Under the pieces are notes generated by a model, which was not told the DNA's origin, made no database searches, and worked only from the letters and a program-made list of their open reading frames with translations. A stretch of 41,284 nt of DNA from Desulfobacterales bacterium (lineage in GTDB: Bacteria; Desulfobacterota; Desulfobacteria; Desulfobacterales; JASJAZ01): assembly GCA_030066785.1 (NCBI GenBank), contig JASJAZ010000011.1, forward strand, positions 1-41,284. The letters run 5' to 3'. The translations under genes and the position numbers were made by a program. Of this stretch, positions 18,850 through 28,553 are shown piece after piece (position 1 is the stretch's first letter; each line of letters begins with the position of its first letter).

Positions 18850-19812
18850 TTATGATTGTTCTTTTTCTGAATCCACGACTTGGCCGTAAACGTTGTCAAC
18901 CGGTGGCGTTCCCCTTGCTTCCCGGGAAACCGTGATCTGCTGATGGGGCGGCCGATCCTTGCGATTAAAACTGATCAGTGTTTGCACAATATCCCAGCTG
19001 ACTAATCCTTTCTCGGCCATGCGGGTAATTTCTTCCAGGGCCGTGCGATGATCATATGAAACCGGTCGGTAGGGTCGCTTGGCGATTAAGGCATCAAAAA
19101 TATCGCTAATGGCCACAATCTCAACCATCCGATCGGTTAAATGGATGCCGGCCGGATAACCGGAACCGTCCTTGCGTTCATGATGATCTCTGGCAGTCAA
19201 AGCTGCGGGGCTGTTGTAATCTTTCAGATAATAGCTGAGCAGCACGTAGCCGGCCACCGAATGGTGTTCCAGTCGCTGCCTTTCAATCGCATTGAGTGGT
19301 TCGGTTTTACGCAATATTTCCAGGGGAACACTCACTTTCCCGAAGTCATGCGTGGGTGCCGCCAATGCCTCGCGCATCAAGTCCCGGGGATCATCGATCA
19401 ACTCTTGCGCCAACAGCATGGAAAGTGCGAATACCATCAGAATATGGCGGTAGGTATAATAATCATGCGATTTAAAAAAATCGAGCACCTCCAGCAGGGG
19501 CAGGGCCAGCTTCGTAGCTTCCATCAATCCTAATAGTTTGTCGGTGCTTGGGGTATCTGCAAAAATGATAGAGTACGACGGATGATGACAAAAGCTTAGA
19601 ATATCTTGGCGGACAGTGGCATATTGCAGCAACGGCGCTTGGTAGGCAGGTTCTTCAGGCGCAGCCGCGATCATATCCTGCATAGTGGTTTGTGTTAAAA
19701 CAGTTCCGGCCGGCAACAGTTCCTCGCCAGGCAATGTTGTGACCGGGAAATGACATATCAGATCACCCATTTTCACTCCCGCGTATAAATCGATCCATAA
19801 AGATTCGATCAA
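18850..19812 (-). CDS. HD-GYP domain protein (putative c-di-GMP phosphodiesterase)
   Basis: THDFGKVSVPLEIL...EHHSVAGYVLL...DHHERKDGSGYPAGI...AISDIFDALIAKRPYRP. Confidence 0.88.
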   Translation of the reverse strand: MIESLWIDLYAGVKMGDLICHFPVTTLPGEELLPAGTVLTQTTMQDMIAAAPEEPAYQAPLLQYATVRQDILSFCHHPSYSIIFADTPSTDKLLGLMEATKLALPLLEVLDFFKSHDYYTYRHILMVFALSMLLAQELIDDPRDLMREALAAPTHDFGKVSVPLEILRKTEPLNAIERQRLEHHSVAGYVLLSYYLKDYNSPAALTARDHHERKDGSGYPAGIHLTDRMVEIVAISDIFDALIAKRPYRPVSYDHRTALEEITRMAEKGLVSWDIVQTLISFNRKDRPPHQQITVSREARGTPPVDNVYGQVVDSEKEQS

Positions 19813-20077
19813 TTAATAACGTTATCCGAGTAATAGGGGATAGTCAAATTGAATATTATCTTCATAAAAGTGGTACAAATATCTTTACATAGCAAACCGG
19901 CCGACCGATATAAAGACCTGGTCAGGTTGATTGAATTCAACCGTATAGATGCCAATTTGTAGCGACCATTTGCCAACAAACTTTATATTGTAATTCAATC
20001 GTTTTTTGGGCATCATAAATAATAGCAGATGAATTCGTCGCTTAAATGGCTATACCCATAAAGTTGAGGATTGGCTC

Positions 20078-20932
20078 ATGGCTGATGCGCACCAAGTAGA
20101 CCTTATTAGTAAAGGGATCGATACCTGGAATGGATGGCGGAATCTCAGCGATATCAAACCCGATTTAAGCGAAATTGATCTTAGCAAAACCCAATTGGAA
20201 GGGGCGAATTTAAGTGAAACAAATCTCACTCGGGCAAACTTGGAAGGTGCGCGCCTAAGTGGCGCACACTTATTCCGGGCGGATCTAACTCAAGCCGATC
20301 TGCGTCATGTAGATCTGAAATACGCTGATATCCGCGAAGCCCGTCTCAATCGTGCCCAATTGGTTAAGGCTGATCTCAGTTATGCCAACATCAGCCATGC
20401 CGTTCTTTATAACGCCGATATTCGACGTGCCAAAATGGTTGAAACTAAAATGTATGCTTCGGATCTGCGCGAGGCAAATCTGAGCATGGCTGTTTTGGTC
20501 CAGGTTAATCTCAGTAATGCCAAAATGAGCGGCGCCAATTTGAACGGCGCGCGGCTCAGCGACACGAATCTTACCGAGGCTGATTTAAGTGAAGCTAATT
20601 TATTTCGGGCCGATCTTAATGAGGCCATCTTGACGACTGCCAGCCTTTTCGGGGCCAACCTGGGAAGTTCCAATCTGCGCGATGCGCAGCTGGATCACGC
20701 CAATCTCACCGAAGCCGACCTCAGCGATGCCAACCTTATCCGCGCTAATCTTAACGGTGCCAATTTAACAGGTGTGATTTTGGACGCTGCGGTCCTGGAC
20801 GATTGGATAACCACAGGAGTTGTATGCGATTACATTTATTTGGATCGGGAACAAACAAAACGGCTGCCGCAAGAGGGTAATTTCGAAGCGGATGCGTTTA
20901 AAGAATTAGCGGTACATTTGTCTTCCAAATAG
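20078..20932 (+). CDS. Pentapeptide-repeat protein
   Basis: Long run of A(D/N)LxxA(D/N)L repeats from about residue 35 to 235. Confidence 0.92.
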   Translation: MADAHQVDLISKGIDTWNGWRNLSDIKPDLSEIDLSKTQLEGANLSETNLTRANLEGARLSGAHLFRADLTQADLRHVDLKYADIREARLNRAQLVKADLSYANISHAVLYNADIRRAKMVETKMYASDLREANLSMAVLVQVNLSNAKMSGANLNGARLSDTNLTEADLSEANLFRADLNEAILTTASLFGANLGSSNLRDAQLDHANLTEADLSDANLIRANLNGANLTGVILDAAVLDDWITTGVVCDYIYLDREQTKRLPQEGNFEADAFKELAVHLSSK

Positions 20933-20945
20933 TGCCATCCCTATT

Positions 20946-21167
20946 TTAGCCCTCCTGATAATATTCTTCAAATTTATCTTCCAGAAAGCGTTCCAGGCGG
21001 TCGATGCGTTTCTGGTTATCCTTGCGTTTCTCAATCATACGTCGCAGGGCCTCGTTGGTCTTTTCACTATGCGCTTTTAATTGCATGATATCCTTACGAA
21101 GCAGGGCGACTTCGGTTTTCATTGCACTAATTTCAACCGTAAGTTGCTGCCAATCATCGTTTGCCAT
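20946..21167 (-). CDS. Small coiled-coil protein
   Basis: 73 aa, heptad-like composition (EVALLRKDIMQLKAHSEKTNEALRRMIEKRKDNQKRIDRLERFLE), upstream GGAGAAAT RBS. Confidence 0.6.
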   Translation of the reverse strand: MANDDWQQLTVEISAMKTEVALLRKDIMQLKAHSEKTNEALRRMIEKRKDNQKRIDRLERFLEDKFEEYYQEG

Positions 21168-21460
21168 CTCTATTTCTCCTTCAATGGAGCATTTTGTGCC
21201 ATATTAATTACTTTATAAATTCTAATGACTTAAGTTTACCACAATTTCGAATAAATTGTGCAGGATTCATGTCATAAACCAATTTTTCCAGGCACGTAGG
21301 CCGCCAAGGCAAACCATTAACCATGTAACAGTGCGCTAGCTTGCGCCCACACTAAAATAAATCTCCCGCTTTGAAACAAAACAAGTAAATGGAAAGATCA
21401 AATAACGAAAACGTGTATTTAGCAGTCGATGGTCATTGGCGGCAGGATCAACAAAGGTAA

Positions 21461-21516
21461 AGGGGACTTCGTCAGGTAACACACAACGTGTTGACCTTAA
21501 TGTGACGAAGTCCCCT
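21461..21516. repeat. 56-bp inverted-repeat element with perfect 14-bp arms
   Basis: AGGGGACTTCGTCA (21461-21474) ... TGACGAAGTCCCCT (21503-21516), loop 28 nt. Confidence 0.75.
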
Positions 21517-21562
21517 GCTGGCGAGGTGCGACGGTGTTAAACCTCAGGTATTGGGGACAGCT

Positions 21563-22990
21563 TTAGCTTGCCTGACGGGTCTTTTCTTTAAGCGCTACGA
21601 ATAGTTTGGGTATCATTCGAACCGGCTTTTCCGAATCGCCATTGCCCGCGGCTTCAGCGGCGTTATCGACTTCGGGAACATAGGACGGTTGGTAAATAAA
21701 ATACCCGTTATAAAGCTTGCCCGGTTCCAGTTCGGTAATAATGGTCGCTTTTTCCCGTAGACTTTCAGGCGCTTTGGTAAAAAAGGTCATTGCCGCACTG
21801 AAAAACAACAAAAAAGCTGCCAAGATATAAGCGGTCTCCGGGGAACCGGTCTGGGCCACAATCATCTGGGATGCACGCGGAAAAATGAAACCACCAATAC
21901 CCCAGGCCGAAAACACCAACCCATAATTTGTTCCAAAATTTTTCAAACCAAAGAAATCTTTGGTTGCAGAAGGAAACAGGGACAGGTTGGTCCCGTAATT
22001 AAAACCAATTAAAGTAGCCGCCAGTACCAACAAGAATGCTTGGTGTTCGCCGATAAAAATAAGTGAGGAAATCACCACGCCCTGGAAGGACAACATCAAT
22101 AGCAGGGTTTTTGCGCGTCCAATTTTATCAGATAAGATTCCAGCGACAACCCGACCGCCGGCATTGCCAACGGCCATTAAAGCCACAACGATCCAGGCCA
22201 ACTCGCCCATGCTTTTTTTGGCCATGCCGGCCACGCTGCCGATGATAATAAGGCCTGCTCCGGATGCCACAAAAAACATAAACCACAACTGGAAAAACGT
22301 TTTGGTTTTAATCGTTTCGCTGGGTGGAAAATCTTCAGAGGTATTTACCGGCTTCAATGGGGTAATCTTGGGAGGTGCCTTTTCAACCGGCTTATAGCCT
22401 GCCGGAGGATTAACCAAAAACAGAGCCAACCCACAAACAACGATCAAAAAAGAAACCCCGAAAATCATCATTGATTGGCTTAGCCCAAATTTACCGATAA
22501 GATAATTGGCCAATGGCGCAATGTAAACGGATGCCAGTCCAAATCCCGCCACAACAATACCGGCAATCATGCCGGTTTTAGATGCCGGGAACCATTTAAT
22601 AGCCGGTGGTGTCGCCGAGGCATAACCAAAGCCCAGGCCCAAACCCATCAGCACACCAAATCCGAGAATCCAGTTAGCTAAAACCGTGCTTTGCGAGGTA
22701 GCCAGCAAGCCAGCGCCCGTTAAAATACCGCCGAAAATGGCGGTCAAACGTGGATTAACCTTGTCCTGCAGCCGTCCAGCGGCCAACATCGCCAGGGTAA
22801 ACATCAAACAGCACACCGCAAATGGATCGTTCAAAGAAGCGATGTCCCAATTAAAACGACCATCACCGGCTAAAATCGATTCTTTGATTTCAGCCTTAAA
22901 AATACTCCAGGTGTATAAAATCCCCAGTGCCAGATTGATGCCCAACCCGGCCATGGTAACGCTCCAACCTCTATTTCTAATCTGTTCCAT
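21563..22990 (-). CDS. OFA (oxalate/formate antiporter)-family MFS transporter
   Basis: NRGWSVTMAGLGINLALGILYTWSIFKAEIKES, GLGLGFGYASATPPAIKWFPASKTGMIAGIVVAGFGLASVY; start chosen at MEQIRNRGW with GAGAGGAAA RBS. Confidence 0.9.
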   Translation of the reverse strand: MEQIRNRGWSVTMAGLGINLALGILYTWSIFKAEIKESILAGDGRFNWDIASLNDPFAVCCLMFTLAMLAAGRLQDKVNPRLTAIFGGILTGAGLLATSQSTVLANWILGFGVLMGLGLGFGYASATPPAIKWFPASKTGMIAGIVVAGFGLASVYIAPLANYLIGKFGLSQSMMIFGVSFLIVVCGLALFLVNPPAGYKPVEKAPPKITPLKPVNTSEDFPPSETIKTKTFFQLWFMFFVASGAGLIIIGSVAGMAKKSMGELAWIVVALMAVGNAGGRVVAGILSDKIGRAKTLLLMLSFQGVVISSLIFIGEHQAFLLVLAATLIGFNYGTNLSLFPSATKDFFGLKNFGTNYGLVFSAWGIGGFIFPRASQMIVAQTGSPETAYILAAFLLFFSAAMTFFTKAPESLREKATIITELEPGKLYNGYFIYQPSYVPEVDNAAEAAGNGDSEKPVRMIPKLFVALKEKTRQAS

Positions 22991-23286
22991 CGGATTTCCT
23001 CTCTTGATGATCTTGCTCAAAGCCTTTCAAGGTATGAGTGATTTATTTTTAGTTGCTGGCTATATTGGTAGCCGGACCTGAAGAATTTGCCGGCATAAAA
23101 AAATAAGTTACTAAATTCCGATTTCATACTGAATGCTATTCATTTATTGAACTATTGAGACCTTGCAAAACGCAATTTGGTAGACAGAATAGCGAAATGC
23201 GTACCAATCGGCTCAATAAACTTTAACTAATTGAAATGAATAGATTTATTGAATTATTAGCCGGATGCCACTATAGGCAAAAGGTC

Positions 23287-23386
23287 ACAACTAAAATTGT
23301 AAAAAGAGATTGAAAATGAAACAAAACGGGAGGTTGTGAAGGAATCTATCGTCTACAACCAAAGTTGTGAAAACAACTATAGTTGT
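23287..23386. promoter_or_regulatory. Cluster of three ACAAC-N4-GTTGT-type palindromes (candidate activator sites)
   Basis: ACAACTAAAATTGT (23287-23300), ACAACCAAAGTTGT (23355-23368), ACAACTATAGTTGT (23373-23386, perfect palindrome). Confidence 0.6.
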
Positions 23387-23533
23387 AGGCTTTTGCATGA
23401 TCAAAGCGGGATGATGCCTTGGATTCTGGCAATAATACCGAAAGGGTCGGCTAACTTACAATGATCATTTTATTAGTGTTACTTGCAGATGATGTATGCG
23501 AGATTCGAGCGTTGCATGGGATCGATCCTCATT

Positions 23534-24970
23534 TTAGCTATCTTTTGAACCTATTTTTTTGAGTCTTTTGCTCAGGGCTTGCTGCGATATGCCCAACATC
23601 CCGGCCGCAATCGATTGGTTGCCGTCTGCCCGGTCCATTGCCTCGGCAACTAACAGCTGAACGGCTTTTTTAATGGTCGGCAATTGTTCTGAAAAGTGAA
23701 TCCGTCGCGACCCCTCCGCAGAAAGCCGAATATCGGTTTCCACAGCTTGCTGCTCCCGGCTCTGGTGCGCTTGAATATGGGCCTTGAAAACTTCTAAAGA
23801 AAGAATACCGCCCTTGTGCCGGCTGACAGCATCAAATATCAGCGTCTGGAGCTCGCGCACATTGCCTGGGAAAGCATAGGTTTTTAACAGGGTTGCTAGT
23901 TCAACCGGTGGTGTGGGCTTTTTTTTGCCAAGCGAACGGGCCGCCTCGTTTAAAAAGTGATCCACCAGCAGAGGAATATCATCGATGCGTTCGCGCAACG
24001 GTGGTATGTATATTCGATGGGTGCGCAGCCGGTAGTTAAGATCTTTACGGAATTTTCCGGCCTTTTGACGTTTCCAAAGATCAACATTGGTTGAAGCAAT
24101 AATGCGCACATCGGTATTTTTTGGTTCGTCTTGTCCCAAGGGAAAATATTCACCTTCCTGCAGCAACCGCAGTAGCTTTATTTGAGAAGCGAGACTTAAA
24201 TCGCCGATTTCATCCAGGAACAGTGTCCCGGCCGTGGCTTTTTCGATCAGCCCGGACCGATCAATATCCGCTCCGGTAAACGCGCCCCGCACGTGTCCAA
24301 AAAGCGTATCCGAAAACACATTGTCATCCAGACCAGCCACATTAACCGCAATAAACTGTCCGCTGCGCCCGCTGAGTTCGTGCAGGGTCTGGGCGATCAA
24401 CTCTTTGCCTACGCCGGTTTCACCCCGAATTAACACCGGCTGGGATGTCTGCGCAATGGACTCGATATATTGAAAAATGGCCAGCATCTTTTTGTTGTTG
24501 GTAATGATGCTGACAAAGGCTTCCGGCTTCTCCAATGTATCTGTTAGAATATGCTGTTTTAGCGCGAAATTTTCACGCTTCAGCTCGCGGAAAGACAAAG
24601 CCCGATGAACCGCGGTAAGCAGCCGCTCCTCTTCAACCGGTTTGACGACATAATCAAAGGCGCCGGATTTCATGCACAGCACAGCGGTTTCGATATCCAC
24701 AGCACCGGTCACAATGATAATGGGTATTTCAGGAAATTCCCGGCTGATTTGATCTAACAATTCACGGCCATCGATATGAGGCATATTAAGGTCCAACAAT
24801 ACAACTTCCGCCGGCTGTTTGTTCAGCTGCTCCATGACCTGGCGACTGTCCTCGCAGGTGCGGGTATGGGTCAGCCCCGCCATTTGGAGTGTTGTTTCGA
24901 TGGCGAGTAAAATCGGTGCTTCATCGTCCACAATTAAAATCGGATGATCGGTTTGAGCTGTATTATTCAT
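23534..24970 (-). CDS. Sigma54-dependent response regulator (NtrC family)
   Basis: Receiver VLLDLNMPH; AAA+ GETGVGKELIAQ, GAFTGADIDRSG, ATAGTLFLDEIGDLSL; C-terminal Fis-type HTH. RBS GGGGGAG before ATG 24970. Confidence 0.93.
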   Translation of the reverse strand: MNNTAQTDHPILIVDDEAPILLAIETTLQMAGLTHTRTCEDSRQVMEQLNKQPAEVVLLDLNMPHIDGRELLDQISREFPEIPIIIVTGAVDIETAVLCMKSGAFDYVVKPVEEERLLTAVHRALSFRELKRENFALKQHILTDTLEKPEAFVSIITNNKKMLAIFQYIESIAQTSQPVLIRGETGVGKELIAQTLHELSGRSGQFIAVNVAGLDDNVFSDTLFGHVRGAFTGADIDRSGLIEKATAGTLFLDEIGDLSLASQIKLLRLLQEGEYFPLGQDEPKNTDVRIIASTNVDLWKRQKAGKFRKDLNYRLRTHRIYIPPLRERIDDIPLLVDHFLNEAARSLGKKKPTPPVELATLLKTYAFPGNVRELQTLIFDAVSRHKGGILSLEVFKAHIQAHQSREQQAVETDIRLSAEGSRRIHFSEQLPTIKKAVQLLVAEAMDRADGNQSIAAGMLGISQQALSKRLKKIGSKDS

Positions 24971-26489
24971 ATGCTCCCCCAATAACAGTATCGGCCTCAG
25001 ATGCCGACGGCAATCGCAGTTGAACCGTCGTTCCTCGGTCCCTTTGGGACGTAAAAATCATCTCACCGCGATGATCCTGCACGATGCGTTCGGCAATGGC
25101 CAATCCCAATCCGGTGCCGCCGTCATCCCGTTTGGTGGTAAAAAACGGATCTCGAATGTGCTGCAGGGCATCAGCAGGAATGCCACGGCCTTGGTCGCGG
25201 ACTTCTATAACAACCTGCTGTCGCCTGGCATCATAAGCCGTAGACAGATGAACCGCCTTGTCCACCTCGGTCAGGGCCTCGCAGGCGTTAACCAATAGGT
25301 TGATAATAACTTGCTCAATCTTTTGAGTATTACCGCTAATGGCGGGAATGTTGGTACCATAATCCGCCTGAAAATTATGCGTACTTTTTTTTATTAGATT
25401 TCCCACCAGACCAACGGCTTTGGCCGACACCGCGTTGATATCGATGGAATCGTCCATTTCAGGCGGCTGTTGGCGGGCATAATCTTTCAGGTCAGCAACA
25501 ATGGTTTTAATCCGTTCGGCGCCCTCGGCAATATTGGTCATTAACAGGGGAATACGATTGCGAAGCTGCGAATATGGCATCTGACCCACCATAAAATCAC
25601 CATGTCGGTGCTGATGGTCATCCAGGATGGGCAGCGCTATATCCCAGACCTTTTGTAAAATGGGAGCATTCAACATAACAAACGTGACCGGGTTGTTAAT
25701 TTCGTGGGCTACGCCGGAGACAAGCGTACCAAGGGTTGCCATTTTATCGGCCTGAAAAAGCTGTTCCTGGTGCAGTTTTGACTGTTTTTCAGCCTCACTC
25801 CGGCGCCGTTCGCTTTGTAAGTTTTGCCAAATGATATAAGACGACAGCCCCACAATCAATATGGCTATACCCAGACAAACCCAAGTCAGCTTCCGCGTAA
25901 TGGCGGCGATCTCCTCGCGCACATCTTCCACATAAATGCCCGTGCCAATGATCCATTCCCACGGTTTAAAGCCTTTTACGTAAGAAATTTTGGGAACGAT
26001 CCGTTGGGGATCGTCTTTCCATTGCCATTGATAATCCACATACCCGGCACCCTGCGACTGAACGACTTTGACACATTCCACAAACAGCCGTTTGCCATTT
26101 GGATCTTTGAAATCCGAGATGTCCTGGCCCACCAGATCTTGGCGATACGGGTGCATGATTAAAATTGGATGGGTATCGTTAATCCAGAAATAATCTTTGC
26201 TTTCGGGCCCGTAGCGCATCTGCTGCAGGTGTTCGACGGCCTGTGCCTGAGCTTGCGCGCGGCTGAGAAGTCCGTCGCCCTCCTTATTATAATAACTCTG
26301 CAAGATACTCCCGGCCGCTTCGGTTAACTCGCGGATCATTTCCCGTTTAGCGGTCATCAAGCGTTCTTCCATAATCGGCAGCACCAGGAAAAAAATCGTG
26401 CCGACAAAAAGGATCACCGTTAAAACCGCCGGCAAAACAACTCGAACAGGTATGCCCTGAAGTTTGAGGTTAATGGGTCGCGCATGCAT
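24963..26489 (-). CDS. Cache-domain membrane sensor histidine kinase
   Basis: Cache motif KDYFWINDTHPILIMHPYRQDLVGQDISDFKDPNGK...GFKPWEWIIGTGIYVEDV; GVAHEINNPVTFV H-box; HATPase GTGLGLAIAERIV. Confidence 0.92.
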   Translation of the reverse strand: MHARPINLKLQGIPVRVVLPAVLTVILFVGTIFFLVLPIMEERLMTAKREMIRELTEAAGSILQSYYNKEGDGLLSRAQAQAQAVEHLQQMRYGPESKDYFWINDTHPILIMHPYRQDLVGQDISDFKDPNGKRLFVECVKVVQSQGAGYVDYQWQWKDDPQRIVPKISYVKGFKPWEWIIGTGIYVEDVREEIAAITRKLTWVCLGIAILIVGLSSYIIWQNLQSERRRSEAEKQSKLHQEQLFQADKMATLGTLVSGVAHEINNPVTFVMLNAPILQKVWDIALPILDDHQHRHGDFMVGQMPYSQLRNRIPLLMTNIAEGAERIKTIVADLKDYARQQPPEMDDSIDINAVSAKAVGLVGNLIKKSTHNFQADYGTNIPAISGNTQKIEQVIINLLVNACEALTEVDKAVHLSTAYDARRQQVVIEVRDQGRGIPADALQHIRDPFFTTKRDDGGTGLGLAIAERIVQDHRGEMIFTSQRDRGTTVQLRLPSASEADTVIGGAYE

Positions 26490-26869
26490 ATCTAAAATTC
26501 CATGTAAAACGCCGTCAGATCAATGCAATATGACGCAATGCCGCTTTGTGTGTCAAGCGCCGCTGCAGGCCCATGCGTTGCGGCCTAAATACTTTATAGT
26601 CGATTTTCGGAGTCGGCCAATACAATTAATCATAACGGCCAACTAGATATCTTATGGGCAAAGTATCAAAATTGATTGAAGCGGTAAAAAAACAATCCCA
26701 AGCTTATTTTTCATTTTACCAAAAATAAATTCTCAGCTATAGAGGATGGTTGCATCGTTTAAACCCCGGATGCAACATAATCGACGACCTGTTCAAATGG
26801 CAGGTGAACCTCGTTCTTTTCGGGGATGTGAGGGTAAACATTTACAGAGTTTCAAAAAAGGAGGAAGGA

Positions 26870-28423
26870 ATGAAGAAAGTATTTGTGTTTTGTTTAGCGA
26901 TTTTCATGCTAATTCCTTTGGCTACAACTGCAGGTGCCAAAACATTAAAATTAGGCCTCGATGCCGGTCCGGTATCGCAGGATCCCCAGGTGCAGTTGTC
27001 CGGCGGCATGCTGCAGTATTCACATTGGGTGTTTGATCCGCTTGTACGTTATCGACAGGATATGAGTTTTGAGCCGCGCCTGGCGGAAAAGTGGGAACGC
27101 GTTGATGATCTGACCATGCGGTTTTATCTGCGCAAGGGTGTTAAATTTCACAGCGGCAATGCTTTTACAGCCAAGGACGTTAAATTTACCTTTGATCGTT
27201 TTTATAAAAGCGCTGATTTCAAAGGCCTGTTTGCCCCATTTGAGGGTTGCCATATCGTCGATGACCATACCTTGGATATCAAAACCAAAAAACCTTACGC
27301 GCTGCTGATCAACATGGCCACCTATATTTTTCCCTTGGACAGTCAATTTTACTCCGGTACGGATGCTTCGGGTCAGCCCAAAGATGCGGTGGTTAAAATC
27401 GGGCCGTCGTTTGCCCTTCATAATTCCTCCGGAACCGGACCTTACAAGGTGTCCCATTGGGAACAGGGGGCCAAATATGTATTTGATCGCTTTGCCAACT
27501 ACTGGGACAAAAAATCACCCGGCAATGTCGATCAGATTATTCTGACCCCGATTAAAGAGGATGCCACCCGGGTGGCGGCGCTGCTTTCCGGTGATGTCGA
27601 TTTTATTTCACCGGTACCGCCCCAGGATTTCAAAAGAGTCAGCAAAGATACCAAGACCAAGTTGATAACCTATCCCGGCGGCCGTATCATCACGATTCAA
27701 TTGAATCAGAAACGGCGCCCCGAATTCAAGGATGCGCGCGTGCGCCAAGCCATTGTGCATGCCATCAACAACGAGGGTATCGTTAAAAAGATCATGAAAG
27801 GCACCGCCACCACAGCCGGTCAACAGAGTCCCAAAGGCTACATGGGGCACAATCCCAAACTCAAACCGCGCTATGGCCTGCGAAAAGCCAAAAAATTCAT
27901 GAAGGAAGCCGGTTTGGCTGATGGTTTTGAGTGCACCATGATAGCTCCTAACAATCGTTATGTGAACGACGAAAAAATTGCCGAAGCGGTGGTGTCCATG
28001 CTGGCTAAAATTAACATCAAGGTGAACCTCAAAACCATGCCCAAGGCTCAATACTGGGATGAGTTTGATGCCCAGGTGGCCGACATCCAAATGATCGGCT
28101 GGCACTCCGATACGGAAGATTCCGGTAACTTTTCCGAATTTTTGGTCATGTGCCCTAATAAGGAAACTGGATACGGTCAGTACAATAGCGGCAATTACTG
28201 CAATCCCAAAATCGATGAATTGACCATGGCCGCCCAGACCGAAACGGATCTGAAAAAACGGGCAAAGATCCTGAAGGAAATTGAACAAATTCTGTATGAT
28301 GATGCGGCCTTTGTGCCCTTTCACTGGCAAAACCACTCCTACGGCGGCAAGAACAAAGTAGATATCAAGAAAATCGTCAACACCATGAATTTCCCATATC
28401 TGGGTGATTTGGTGATTAAGTAA
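26870..28423 (+). CDS. ABC transporter substrate-binding protein, dipeptide/oligopeptide (SBP_bac_5) family
   Basis: Signal peptide MKKVFVFCLAIFMLIPLATTAGA; LRKGVKFHSGNAFTAKDVKFTFDR; RBS AAGGAGGAAGG before ATG 26870. Confidence 0.93.
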   Translation: MKKVFVFCLAIFMLIPLATTAGAKTLKLGLDAGPVSQDPQVQLSGGMLQYSHWVFDPLVRYRQDMSFEPRLAEKWERVDDLTMRFYLRKGVKFHSGNAFTAKDVKFTFDRFYKSADFKGLFAPFEGCHIVDDHTLDIKTKKPYALLINMATYIFPLDSQFYSGTDASGQPKDAVVKIGPSFALHNSSGTGPYKVSHWEQGAKYVFDRFANYWDKKSPGNVDQIILTPIKEDATRVAALLSGDVDFISPVPPQDFKRVSKDTKTKLITYPGGRIITIQLNQKRRPEFKDARVRQAIVHAINNEGIVKKIMKGTATTAGQQSPKGYMGHNPKLKPRYGLRKAKKFMKEAGLADGFECTMIAPNNRYVNDEKIAEAVVSMLAKINIKVNLKTMPKAQYWDEFDAQVADIQMIGWHSDTEDSGNFSEFLVMCPNKETGYGQYNSGNYCNPKIDELTMAAQTETDLKKRAKILKEIEQILYDDAAFVPFHWQNHSYGGKNKVDIKKIVNTMNFPYLGDLVIK

Positions 28424-28445
28424 GCTGCTAAATTAAACATCAGCA

Positions 28446-28495
28446 TGGGGCAGGTGGTCGTTATAAATCATAGCACCCCTGCCCTACGTTTTTAT
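28446..28495 (+). terminator. Intercistronic hairpin with U-rich tail between dppA-like and dppB-like genes
   Basis: GGGCAGG(t)GGT ... ACCCCTGCCC, followed by TACGTTTTTATAAT. Confidence 0.5.
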
Positions 28496-28553
28496 AATGG
28501 GTGCGCATTTGGCAAAACAACGCGACCCTTAAACAAAAGAATAATCAACCCCC

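Noticed and set aside
19925-19942. GGTTGATTGAATTCAACC palindromic sequence upstream of the HD-GYP gene
   Set aside because: Single short AT-rich symmetry with no repeated copy or linked regulator.
23131-23260. Imperfect repeat of ATTTATTGAA(C/T)TATT in the gap upstream of the MFS gene
   Set aside because: Short AT-rich similarity, only two copies; not distinguishable from chance.
26567-26582. AGGCCCATGCGTTGCG as a -24/-12 sigma54 promoter for the dpp-type operon
   Set aside because: GG-N10-GC spacing fits, but it is about 290 bp from the start codon, has consensus mismatches and lacks the enhancer palindromes seen near 23.3 kb; chance match is likely.
27608-28336. 242-aa minus-strand ORF
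   Set aside because: Lies entirely antisense to the dppA-like gene; composition looks like shadow coding.
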